Source of the DNA: Spongiactinospora sp. TRM90649
GTDB taxonomy: Bacteria > Actinomycetota > Actinomycetes > Streptosporangiales > Streptosporangiaceae
Length of the DNA stretch: 64,000 nt
Assembly: GCF_029382225.1 (NCBI RefSeq)
Contig: NZ_JARLTC010000006.1
Location: 186,001-250,000 of the forward strand
Direction: 5' to 3'
In this document: positions 36,893 to 44,073 of the stretch, one piece after another
How the letters are laid out: each line of letters opens with the position of its first letter
Position numbering within the stretch: position 1 is the stretch's first letter
Made by a program: the position numbers and the translations under genes
Notes under the pieces: generated by a model
The model's input: only the letters and a program-made list of their open reading frames with translations
What the model was told of the DNA's origin: nothing
The model's database searches: none

Positions 36893-38091
36893 GCCGCGCC
36901 CGCCGCGCCCATCGTGCCCGCCGTGCTTGGGACGGGGAGGGTCACCTCGACCCGGAAACCGCCGCCCGGGCGCGGGCCGGTGTGGACGCGCCCGCCGTAC
37001 ATCGTCACCCGCTCGCGCATGCCGACCAGCCCGTGGCCGCCGGCGGGGCGCGGGGCGCCCGCGCCCCGGCCGTCGTCGGCGACGCTGATCCTGATCTGGC
37101 CGCCGCCGTAGCCCAGCTCGACCGTCGCCTCGGCGTCCGGGCCGCCGTGCTTGAGCGTGTTGGTCAGCGCCTCCTGCACGATCCGGTACACCGTGAGCTG
37201 CTCGCCCGCGGGCACCGCCTCCGGGGTGCCGGTGACCCGCAGCCGCACCGGCAGGCCGGAGGACCGCACTTGTGTCACCAGCTCGTCGATCTGCGCCAGG
37301 CCCGGCTGCGGGGCGTACTCCTCGCCGCCGGGGTCGTCCTGCCTCAGCACGCCTACCAGCCTCCGCATCTCCGCGAGCGCCTGCCGTCCGGTGGACGAGA
37401 TGGTCTGCACCGCCCGCCGCGCCTGCTCCGGATCGCCGTCGATCGCGTACGCCGCGCCGTCCGCCTGCACGATGATCACGCTCACGTTGTGCGCCACCAC
37501 GTCGTGCAGCTCCCTGGCGATCCTGGCCCGCTCGGCCGCCGCCGCGATGATCGCCTGCTGGTCGCGCTCCCGCTCGGCCCGCTCGGCGCGCTCCTCCAGC
37601 CCCTCAAGGTAGCGGCGGCGCGTGTTGGCGTAGATCCCGGACAGCCAGATCGCCACCACGAACACCGACGAACTGGCGAACGGCGTCTGCCCGGGTGCGT
37701 TCCACCCGCCCAGCGCCAGCCACATGCCCAGCTCCGAGACCAGCCCCGCGGCCACCGCCCAGCGCGGCGGGCACAGCGACGCCAGCGAGTACATCGCGAT
37801 CAGCACCGACGCGTTCGCCATCACCGCGTCCAGCCCCGCCGCCCACTGCGCGAAGCTCAGCAGCGCCACCGTGGCGAACACCGCGCGCGGGTAGGACCGC
37901 CGCCAGAACAGCGGCAGCAGCAGCGCCGTGGTCAGCCCCAGATAGCCCGGCAGCCCCAGCGGCGGCCCGGTGACCGAGCTCGCGCTCGCGAACGGCGCCG
38001 CGAAGTAGCAGAGGGCCGCCAGCGGCGCCACCCACATAGCGTCCACGACCCGGGGATGGCGCTCGCCCCAGGCGCGCAGTCTGACGAACAC
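36889..38091 (-). CDS. Sensor histidine kinase (HisKA_3 type)
   Basis: 400 residues. The first ~170 residues hold about five or six transmembrane helices. The dimerisation domain has the phosphorylated His in ERARIARELHDVVAHNVSVIIVQADGA. The HATPase_c domain follows with a divergent N box, VQEALTNTLKHGGPDA, and ISVADDGRGAGAPRPAGGHGLVGMRERV. With its partner regulator it forms a membrane stress-sensing system of the DesK/VraS kind. The signal is likely envelope-related, as for ABC-linked systems. Confidence 0.93.
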   Translation of the reverse strand: MFVRLRAWGERHPRVVDAMWVAPLAALCYFAAPFASASSVTGPPLGLPGYLGLTTALLLPLFWRRSYPRAVFATVALLSFAQWAAGLDAVMANASVLIAMYSLASLCPPRWAVAAGLVSELGMWLALGGWNAPGQTPFASSSVFVVAIWLSGIYANTRRRYLEGLEERAERAERERDQQAIIAAAAERARIARELHDVVAHNVSVIIVQADGAAYAIDGDPEQARRAVQTISSTGRQALAEMRRLVGVLRQDDPGGEEYAPQPGLAQIDELVTQVRSSGLPVRLRVTGTPEAVPAGEQLTVYRIVQEALTNTLKHGGPDAEATVELGYGGGQIRISVADDGRGAGAPRPAGGHGLVGMRERVTMYGGRVHTGPRPGGGFRVEVTLPVPSTAGTMGAAGAA

Positions 38092-38223
38092 ATCCCCACC
38101 CTACGAAGCCCCCGGCGTGCTCCCTTCCCCCTTGCGGGGGACCTTTCGGATACGACTCAGGTCGCAGGTCAACGCCCGCTTACACGGCCCTTATCCCTGG
38201 TAGGGCACCATTTATCTCGGGAG

Positions 38224-38239
38224 CGCCCCTCAAGGGGCG
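38224..38239 (-). terminator. Short hairpin downstream of the RiPP operon
   Basis: CGCCCC-TCAA-GGGGCG is a perfect six-base palindromic stem in the 269-base gap after the HExxH protein gene. It may end that operon. The rest of the gap shows no gene. Confidence 0.3.
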
Positions 38240-38360
38240 GTAAAGGGAGTTCTGAATTGCGGAGCGCGCCGATACAGGGCCGCGCGGCGGTGAGGACGCG
38301 TCGCGCGGCCCATCGGGGCCCGTCCCGGTAGAACCCCGGCCCCGGGGCATCGCTCGCCCC

Positions 38361-39638
38361 TTACCCGTTTCGTGTCCGCCAGGCGGTCAGGTGCTGCTCG
38401 GCGGCGTCCTTGGCCAGCCGTGCCGACGCCGCGGGGACCGGGTCGTCCGCCCATTCGTCCAGCTTCGCGCCCAGCCGCCCGACGAACCGCTCGCCGGGGC
38501 CGGTCAGCCTGCCGCTGGACAGCAGGGTGCCGGTGACCGTCCGCGCCGCGCCCCGCCACCGGGTGAACTCCGCGCCCGCGCGCACCGCCGCACCGCCCGT
38601 CTCCTCGTGCCGCTGCCGCCGCCAGAACCCGGTCACCCCGAGGAACGCGTAGGCCCCCTGCAACAGCCCGGAGGCCGGGCGCGGATCGTCGCGCCAGGGG
38701 GCGTAGTAGCGCGAGCCGTCGTCGGGGAGGGTCAGCGGCACTATGTCGAGCAGCGCCGACAGCTTGGCGTGCTGAGTCTCGTGGGCCAGCGTGACCGCCA
38801 GCTCCCGCGCGTCGGGCGGCGTGGACAGCGCCACGCATCCGTAGGTGTCGCGGGAGGTCGCGCTGGACAGCCCCTCGGGGGGCGCCGACAGCGGGGTGAG
38901 CACGCTGATCGCCGCCGACACCTCGTCGGCGACCTCCGGGTGCGTGCCCGTCAGGAGGTCCCACGCGCCGTCGAGGAGTTCCTGCCAGCGCTCGGCCTCG
39001 GCCGCGCCGAGGCGTCCGCCCAGGTTCGCCGAGCCCGGCATCCGGTGCGGGTCGACGTCGTCGATGACCACGTCGAACCGCCGCTCCCCGGACGTGGCCG
39101 ACAGCGAGCGCAGCCCGCGCCACGCGGGGGTGTCGCCGCCGATCTCCACCACCAGGCCGCCCGCGCTCACCTCCGCCCCGTCGGGCGAGCAGTGCACGGT
39201 CGCCGTCCGCGCCCCGCCGGGGGCGGCCACCTGTCCCAGCGAGGGCAGCGTGATCGCCCCGTCGTACACCGGGACGTCGACCTCGCAGTTCACCCGGGCC
39301 CGGATCGCCGCCGCCGCGGCCACCGCGGCGAGCTGCTCCGGGGTCTCCAGCGTCTGGATCGCGTGCCGGGCCCAGGCCCCGACCGACGGATGCCGCAGCA
39401 CCGCGTCCACGGCCGCCGGGTCGTGCTGCTGGATCGTGGCGAGCAGGTCGTAGGCGCGGCGGACCACCGCCCAGCGGGCGTGCCCTCCCTCCCGCGCGGC
39501 CTCCAGCACCCCCCGCACGAGCAGGAAGTGCTTGCTGTGCTGCCCCGCCGTCAGGTGCGCGACCGTCTCGACGCCAACGGTCCCCGAGGCCAGTTCGTCG
39601 AACGTGTCCGCGGGAATCCGATGCTCTGAAAGGTTCAT
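38361..39638 (-). CDS. HExxH-motif peptide-modifying protein (2-oxoglutarate HExxH hydroxylase family)
   Basis: 425 residues. The only strongly conserved block is AVTLAHETQHAKLSALLDIVPLTL, with His286, Glu287 and His290 as a metal site. The family (TIGR04267) is found in RiPP clusters and its members are now described as 2-oxoglutarate-dependent peptide beta-hydroxylases. The upstream segment is variable and helical (NLSEHRIPADTFDELASGTVGVETVAHLTAGQHSKHFLLVRGVL in part). The gene overlaps fxsB by four bases and is the last of the operon, so its likely substrate is the FxsA core after or before cyclisation. Which residue is hydroxylated is unknown. Confidence 0.85.
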   Translation of the reverse strand: MNLSEHRIPADTFDELASGTVGVETVAHLTAGQHSKHFLLVRGVLEAAREGGHARWAVVRRAYDLLATIQQHDPAAVDAVLRHPSVGAWARHAIQTLETPEQLAAVAAAAAIRARVNCEVDVPVYDGAITLPSLGQVAAPGGARTATVHCSPDGAEVSAGGLVVEIGGDTPAWRGLRSLSATSGERRFDVVIDDVDPHRMPGSANLGGRLGAAEAERWQELLDGAWDLLTGTHPEVADEVSAAISVLTPLSAPPEGLSSATSRDTYGCVALSTPPDARELAVTLAHETQHAKLSALLDIVPLTLPDDGSRYYAPWRDDPRPASGLLQGAYAFLGVTGFWRRQRHEETGGAAVRAGAEFTRWRGAARTVTGTLLSSGRLTGPGERFVGRLGAKLDEWADDPVPAASARLAKDAAEQHLTAWRTRNG

Positions 39639-40888
39639 CGGGCTTCCTTAGTGAGGTCACTGAGCCCGGCCTGGACGGTGTTCCCGACATGTCGGACGAG
39701 ACGCAGCAGGTCGGCGCAGTAGACCGATGGATTGTGAAAGCCGCTGCCGGAGCGGTAGCGGTGCGCGTAGAGACCGCCGCCGCAGATCTCGCCCACCGGG
39801 CACGACGCGCACGCCGGGGCCAGCGCCAGGCGCCCGATCTGGCGGGCCGCGACGGACGGCAGCAGCAGCAGGTCGTCGAACGGGTTCCGGTCGATGTGCA
39901 GGCCGGTCGCCGGGGCGCCCTGGAAGGCGGACTTCAGGATGTCGGACTGCTCGATCTCGCCGTCGGTCTCGATGACCGCCATCGCCACGGGCGACAGGCC
40001 GATCTGCTCGGTGGCGGACGCGCCGCCGAGCAGCAGGTGCGTGATCTCGTCGAACAGGCGGATCCCTGCGGGGCGGGGGCGCGTGGACCACCAGAGGTCG
40101 AAGATCGCGATCAGCCAGTCGGCGTACGGCGTGGCCGTGCCGTCGCGCCACGGCGGCTCGGACCAGTTGGCGTGGGGGAGCAGGAAGTCGATCACCGGCG
40201 GGCCGAACGACAGCAGCGCCCGGTAGGTCTCGACCGGGTCGGTGCGCGGGTTCACGGTGCACAGCAGGCCGGCGAACAGATGCCGGTACGGCGGGGCGGT
40301 CAGCCGCCCGAGGGCCGCCGCGACCCTGGCGTGGCTGCCCCGGCCGTCGTGCGTGCGGCGGACGCGGTCGTGGTCGGCGGCGGTGCCGTCCAGGCTCACC
40401 CCCACGCCGACGTCCAGTTCCGCGAACAGGTCGAGGAACGCGTCGTCGAGGAGGGTCGCGTTGGTCTGCACGCTCACCTCGACGCGCGCCGGGACCGCCG
40501 CGCGGACGGTGCGCACCAGGTGCCCGATCTCCCCGGGCCCCGCGAGCAGCGGCTCGCCGCCGTGCAGCACCACCTCCACCACGGGTAGGCCGTGCGCGGC
40601 GGCGTGCTCGGCGATCCGGGCCGCCGCCTTCTCGACCGTGTCGCGGGACATCCGGCGCGGCCGGGTGCGCCAGGACTGGTCGGCCATCTCGTAGACGTAG
40701 CAGTAGGAGCAGGCGAGGTCACAGCGGCTGTGGATCTTGAGGATGAACTGCCGGAAGGGGGTAGGCCGCCAGCCGCCGGTCAGTAACTCCCCGACGTCGA
40801 GTGTCGATGGCCACTCTGGCACCACGGGCCGGCCTCCGCGCTGAGACTCATCCGGTGCCCCAGCATAGTCAGTAACCGGGAGCCCCAT
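39635..40888 (-). CDS. fxsB: Radical SAM/SPASM cyclophane-forming peptide maturase, FxsB family
   Basis: 417 residues from the ATG at 40888; GTG 40912 would add eight. The lead RPTPFRQFILKIHSRCDLACSYCYVYEMADQSWR carries the radical SAM CxxxCxxC (Cys56, Cys60, Cys63 from this start). Family features follow: VVLHGGEPLLAG, VSVQTNATLL and the SPASM-like cysteines in APACASCPVGEICGGGLYAHRY and NPSVYCADL. FxsB enzymes install a C-C crosslink (cyclophane) on a Phe-containing core. The substrate is very likely FxsA at 43732. The STAND gene ends 89 bases upstream of this start, across a short repeat array; downstream it overlaps the HExxH gene. Confidence 0.92.
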   Translation of the reverse strand: MGLPVTDYAGAPDESQRGGRPVVPEWPSTLDVGELLTGGWRPTPFRQFILKIHSRCDLACSYCYVYEMADQSWRTRPRRMSRDTVEKAAARIAEHAAAHGLPVVEVVLHGGEPLLAGPGEIGHLVRTVRAAVPARVEVSVQTNATLLDDAFLDLFAELDVGVGVSLDGTAADHDRVRRTHDGRGSHARVAAALGRLTAPPYRHLFAGLLCTVNPRTDPVETYRALLSFGPPVIDFLLPHANWSEPPWRDGTATPYADWLIAIFDLWWSTRPRPAGIRLFDEITHLLLGGASATEQIGLSPVAMAVIETDGEIEQSDILKSAFQGAPATGLHIDRNPFDDLLLLPSVAARQIGRLALAPACASCPVGEICGGGLYAHRYRSGSGFHNPSVYCADLLRLVRHVGNTVQAGLSDLTKEAR

Positions 40889-40925
40889 GGCGGCGGCGGA
40901 CCGGTACGACACGGTGATGACATGC

Positions 40926-40981
40926 GGTCACCCCGGTCACCCCGGCCGCTCGGTCACCTGGTCATCTGGTCCCTTGGTCAC
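40926..40981 (-). repeat. Array of seven 8-9-base GGTCACC-type units upstream of fxsB
   Basis: On the plus strand GGTCAC or a close variant starts at 40926, 40935, 40944 (GGCCGC), 40952, 40960 (GGTCAT), 40968 (GGTCCC) and 40976. On the transcribed strand this is a run of GTGACC-like units between the STAND stop and the fxsB start. It could be a regulator or RNA-binding site, or just slippage. Confidence 0.6.
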
Positions 40982-42630
40982 GCCGACAGCCTGAGCAGCT
41001 CTCTCGCCTGCTGCAGCAGATGTGTGGGCAGCAGGTCCAGCACCCCGTTGACGACCGCGGCGGAGGCCCGGGGCATGCCCGCGCGCAACAGCGCCTCGGC
41101 GAGCGTCATCTGCGCCGCCAGGTCGTTGGGCGCCCAGCTCAGCGCGGCCTTGATCCGCTCGATCGCCTTGGTGTTGTCGCCCTGCGCCATCCACAGCCGC
41201 GCGTCGGCGGTGAGCACCCGGGCCACCCCGTCGAACCGCTGCCGCCCGGCGTAGATCTCCACGGCCTCCTCGCAGTGCCGCCGTGCCGTCTCGATCTCGC
41301 CGTTGGCGGCGGCCACCGTCGCGAAGACCTCCGCCGCCTCCGCCCGCACCCAGACCTCGCCCAGCTCCGACGCCCGTACCGCCTGCTCGGCGAGCCGGTG
41401 CGCGGCGTCCCAGTTCCGCTTCAGCAGCGCCTCACGCGCCGAACGCAGGTAGACCTCCGGCGACTCGGCCCGCGTCACCGGGCCGATCAGCTTGTCATGG
41501 GCCAGTTCGTACCACTGGATGCCCAGCCGGTGCTCGGCCCGCAGCACCCGGCGCTCCCGCAGCGCCCTGGCCACCCCGTTGGGCATGCCACGGGTCTGCT
41601 GCAGCCCCTCGTAGGCCGTGTTGCGCGTGCCGTGCTCGGTGATGAACGTGTTGCGCAGCCAGAACAGGATCTCGCTGGGCGACATCTCGAAGTGCGCCGC
41701 CACCTCCGCGACCGCCGTGCGGCAGAAGTCGAACAGGAACTCCTCCACGTTGGCGTACATCCGGGCGTGGGCCTCGGTGATCTCCAGGACGTCGGCGGGC
41801 AGCGACTCCCACAGCGCCGAGCAGACCACCTGGAGTTGCACCGGCTCCACCGTGTCCAGCTCCAGCGTCGACTCGTTGCCCGCCTCGTCGGTGATGACCA
41901 CCGTGCGCAGGTCGTCGACCAGGCGCTCGGCGGCCTCGCGCGTCATCGTCCTGGACGTGTGCTCCAGCGGCCCGGCCACGGCTTCGAGCGCGGCCTCCCG
42001 GCTGAGCGGCCGCAGGTGGAACCGCGCCCGCGACCCCTGTCCCAGCGGGCGCTCGTGCGGGAGCACCAGGAACAGGTACTCCTCGCGCAGCGCCAGCAGC
42101 AGGTGCAGCCCGGTCTGCTCATGGACGGCCTGCGCGAGCTGCCCAAGGAACGCCGCCCGGTCCTTCTCGCCCACCGGGTCGCCGTGGAAGATCTCCTCCG
42201 CCTGGTCCACGGCCGCCAGGATCGGCAGCGGATCGCCGTAGGCGTCGCTGCGCTCGGGCCGCGTCCGGAGGAACTCCGCCACGGTCAGCTCGCTCAGCTC
42301 GTGCGGATCCCGGTCAGGCGCCCAGCACGACAGCAGCGCCACCACGTAGGGATTGCCGCGCACCCCCGCCAGCGGCATTCTCGGCGCGATCCTGGCGATC
42401 GGCAGCACGTCGGCCCGCTCCCGGTCGATCCTGGGCAGCACCCCGGCGTGCAGCAGCGAGGTCTTGCCGACCCCCGACGCCCCATACACCACGGTCAGCC
42501 CCGCCGCCTGCCAGAGGGTCGCGATCTCACGGGCCTCGCGGTCACGGCCGTGGAAGAGCTCGCTCTCCGCGCGCCGGTAGGAGCGCAGACCGACGTAGGG
42601 CGACCTGTCCTGCGGACCCGTGGCGGTCAT
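40978..42630 (-). CDS. nSTAND-type ATPase with TPR-like C-terminus
   Basis: 550 residues. The start SPYVGLRSYRRAESELFHGRDRE is the signature lead of novel STAND NTPase 1 proteins. Walker A is GASGVGKTS (50-58), and the Walker B region ILAAVDQAEEIF has Asp142. A winged-helix region follows, and from about residue 385 helical TPR-like repeats (AREALLKRNWDAAHRLAEQAV, ETARRHCEEAVEIYAGR). STAND proteins are ATP switches that oligomerise on ligand binding; in bacteria many sense phage or peptide signals. It sits nine bases after the SIR2 gene, so the two are co-transcribed and likely act together. Confidence 0.9.
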   Translation of the reverse strand: MTATGPQDRSPYVGLRSYRRAESELFHGRDREAREIATLWQAAGLTVVYGASGVGKTSLLHAGVLPRIDRERADVLPIARIAPRMPLAGVRGNPYVVALLSCWAPDRDPHELSELTVAEFLRTRPERSDAYGDPLPILAAVDQAEEIFHGDPVGEKDRAAFLGQLAQAVHEQTGLHLLLALREEYLFLVLPHERPLGQGSRARFHLRPLSREAALEAVAGPLEHTSRTMTREAAERLVDDLRTVVITDEAGNESTLELDTVEPVQLQVVCSALWESLPADVLEITEAHARMYANVEEFLFDFCRTAVAEVAAHFEMSPSEILFWLRNTFITEHGTRNTAYEGLQQTRGMPNGVARALRERRVLRAEHRLGIQWYELAHDKLIGPVTRAESPEVYLRSAREALLKRNWDAAHRLAEQAVRASELGEVWVRAEAAEVFATVAAANGEIETARRHCEEAVEIYAGRQRFDGVARVLTADARLWMAQGDNTKAIERIKAALSWAPNDLAAQMTLAEALLRAGMPRASAAVVNGVLDLLPTHLLQQARELLRLSA

Positions 42631-42639
42631 GGGCCGTCC

Positions 42640-43503
42640 TCACATTCTGTTGAGCAGTTCCGTGAAGAACTTCTGCGTGCTGCCGATGAAGATCGAGATG
42701 CTCCAGCCGTCGAGGTAGCGTTCCAGATAATCGTGCGCCAGGTCCTCCGCGTTCGCCAGCGACGCGTCCAGTTGCGGCAGGAGCTGCACGCTGACGTGGC
42801 GGCGGCGCCTGCTGTTGGGGAGCGTGCGGATCAGGCCGTGGAAGAGCAGGCGGAAGTTCCAGTCCTGCATGCTGTAGCCGACGAACAGCAGCGGGCTGCC
42901 GGTCATCGCGGACAGCACCGGCAGCGGGAGCTGCTCGCCCGCGTCGAGCGCCCGCGCGTCCACCAGGTTGACCAGGTAGGTCAGGTAGTCGTCCTCGGTC
43001 AGCACCAGTGAGGAGGGGTCGTTCCACCGTCCGTGCAGGTGGTAGACGAGGGGGTGCTGCTCGCTCGGCTCGGTCGGCATCGCCTCGTCGGCCTCGGTGT
43101 CCCACCAGGTGGAGGCCCTGGCGGCCGGGATCTTGTTGCGCTGCTGCAGCGCCTGGACCATGAAGTTGTCGTAGTTCGTGGTGAGGAAGGTCTTGATCGG
43201 GAACTCCGACAGCACGGTGTGCGGGTCCAGCGGGCCGGGGCCGCTCTGCGGCGCGAAGTCCCGCAGGTAGGCGCAGACCTCGTGTTTCAGCTCCACCGGG
43301 TCCTGGCCGACCAGCGCGGCGTACTGCATCACCCGGGCCAGGTTGTCGGAGTCGGCGAACGGGTAGCGGTACTGCGCCGCGAAATGCCTGCTCAGCTCGG
43401 CGCCCGAAGGGAGCCGCCCGTTGCAGGCGCCCGCGCCGAGCAGGGGGGTGCAATCACCTCTGCGGAGCTGTCTGATCAGCCGGTCCCAGTCCGCATCGTT
43501 CAC
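42640..43503 (-). CDS. SIR2-like (SIR2_2) NAD-binding protein
   Basis: 287 residues. The NAD-binding loop reads LLGAGACNGRLPSG (21-34). TTNYD lies at 108-112, the catalytic-type His157 in YHLHGRW, and GYSMQDWNFR at 209-218. These are the hallmarks of SIR2_2 domains, which in antiphage systems cleave NAD. There are no zinc-binding cysteine pairs, so a classical deacetylase is unlikely. It is the first enzyme gene after the precursor fxsA, 228 bases downstream, with STAND and fxsB after it. In better-known FxSxx loci this place holds the TIR-like FxsC. Confidence 0.9.
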   Translation of the reverse strand: MNDADWDRLIRQLRRGDCTPLLGAGACNGRLPSGAELSRHFAAQYRYPFADSDNLARVMQYAALVGQDPVELKHEVCAYLRDFAPQSGPGPLDPHTVLSEFPIKTFLTTNYDNFMVQALQQRNKIPAARASTWWDTEADEAMPTEPSEQHPLVYHLHGRWNDPSSLVLTEDDYLTYLVNLVDARALDAGEQLPLPVLSAMTGSPLLFVGYSMQDWNFRLLFHGLIRTLPNSRRRRHVSVQLLPQLDASLANAEDLAHDYLERYLDGWSISIFIGSTQKFFTELLNRM

Positions 43504-43579
43504 GCGCCACCCCGGGGGATCTTTCTGTTGTCACAGCTACGGCGTAAGACAGCTACAAAGTAAGTATGTCCCAGTGTGC

Positions 43580-43589
43580 GGGGGGGGGG
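43580..43589. repeat. Run of ten G
   Basis: A G10 homopolymer lies 77 bases before the SIR2 start in the leader of the operon. Such runs are prone to slippage and could vary transcript or promoter spacing. It may also be a sequencing artefact. Confidence 0.6.
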
Positions 43590-43661
43590 ATAGCGGAGAT
43601 CGTATTGAGCTCCGCCCGAAACCCGCCTGACGGCCCTGCGCCAACCTGGGCCGCGAAACGA

Positions 43662-43695
43662 AACGCGGTTCACAGCAGGTGCCGCGAACCGCGTT
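43662..43695 (-). terminator. Hairpin between precursor gene and modification genes
   Basis: AACGCGGTTC and GAACCGCGTT form a perfect ten-base stem with a 14-base loop, starting 36 bases after the fxsA stop. RiPP operons often use a leaky terminator here to keep precursor transcript above enzyme transcript. Between the stop and the hairpin is an AT-rich palindrome (43705-43720) that contains TATAAT on the minus strand and might be a second promoter. Confidence 0.5.
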
Positions 43696-43731
43696 AAATA
43701 GGACATCTATTATTATAGATTGACAGACTGC

Positions 43732-43923
43732 TCAAATATCGTCTCCGGTCGAAAGCTGGAGCGAGGACTGGAACCCGGCCACAGGTCCCGAGTCGGCCTC
43801 GCTCACCACGCGGCGCAGGGCGGTCGCGAGGCTGGAGCCGTCGATCTCCTCAAGGTCGCCGAGGCTGAGCCCGGTGACGTCGATCAGACCGCCGCCGTAT
43901 TCCCGGACGGCTCTCTCACTCAT
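43732..43923 (-). CDS. fxsA: FxSxx-type RiPP precursor peptide (FxsA) with extended C-terminus
   Basis: 63 residues from the ATG at 43923, preceded by GAGGAG at a good distance; a start further upstream (44013) lacks one. The leader has the family pattern LIDVTGLSLGDLEEIDGSSLATALRRVV. The core region is GFQSSLQLSTGDDI. Members of this family end with F-x-S-x-x at the C-terminus; here F-Q-S-S-L is followed by eight further residues before the stop. FxsB would form its crosslink at the Phe. The gene faces fxsT across a 150-base shared promoter region. Its small size would hide it from many annotations. Confidence 0.82.
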   Translation of the reverse strand: MSERAVREYGGGLIDVTGLSLGDLEEIDGSSLATALRRVVSEADSGPVAGFQSSLQLSTGDDI

Positions 43924-44073
43924 AGGTCTCCTCGCCGGTGATTTACCATAACGCGTCCATACTCCCATGCCGGGTGGTCCGAGGGACAAGAGTGTTCCGC
44001 ACCGGCTCTTCAACGTGGATGGTCAACACGTCTAAGCTGAACGCAAAAACCCCTGCCGAGCAGAGGCGGTAGC

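Noticed and set aside
36889-38091. Two-component system and ABC exporter as the exporter of the RiPP
   Set aside because: They lie just beyond the RiPP operon, but the 269-base gap with a hairpin and the tight HK-RR-ABC layout point to a separate unit. A role in peptide export cannot be excluded from sequence.
43924-44013. Longer 93-residue version of the FxsA precursor
   Set aside because: The extra 30 residues (starting MKSRCGTLLSLG) do not resemble FxsA leaders, and the GAGGAG ribosome site fits only the internal ATG at 43923.
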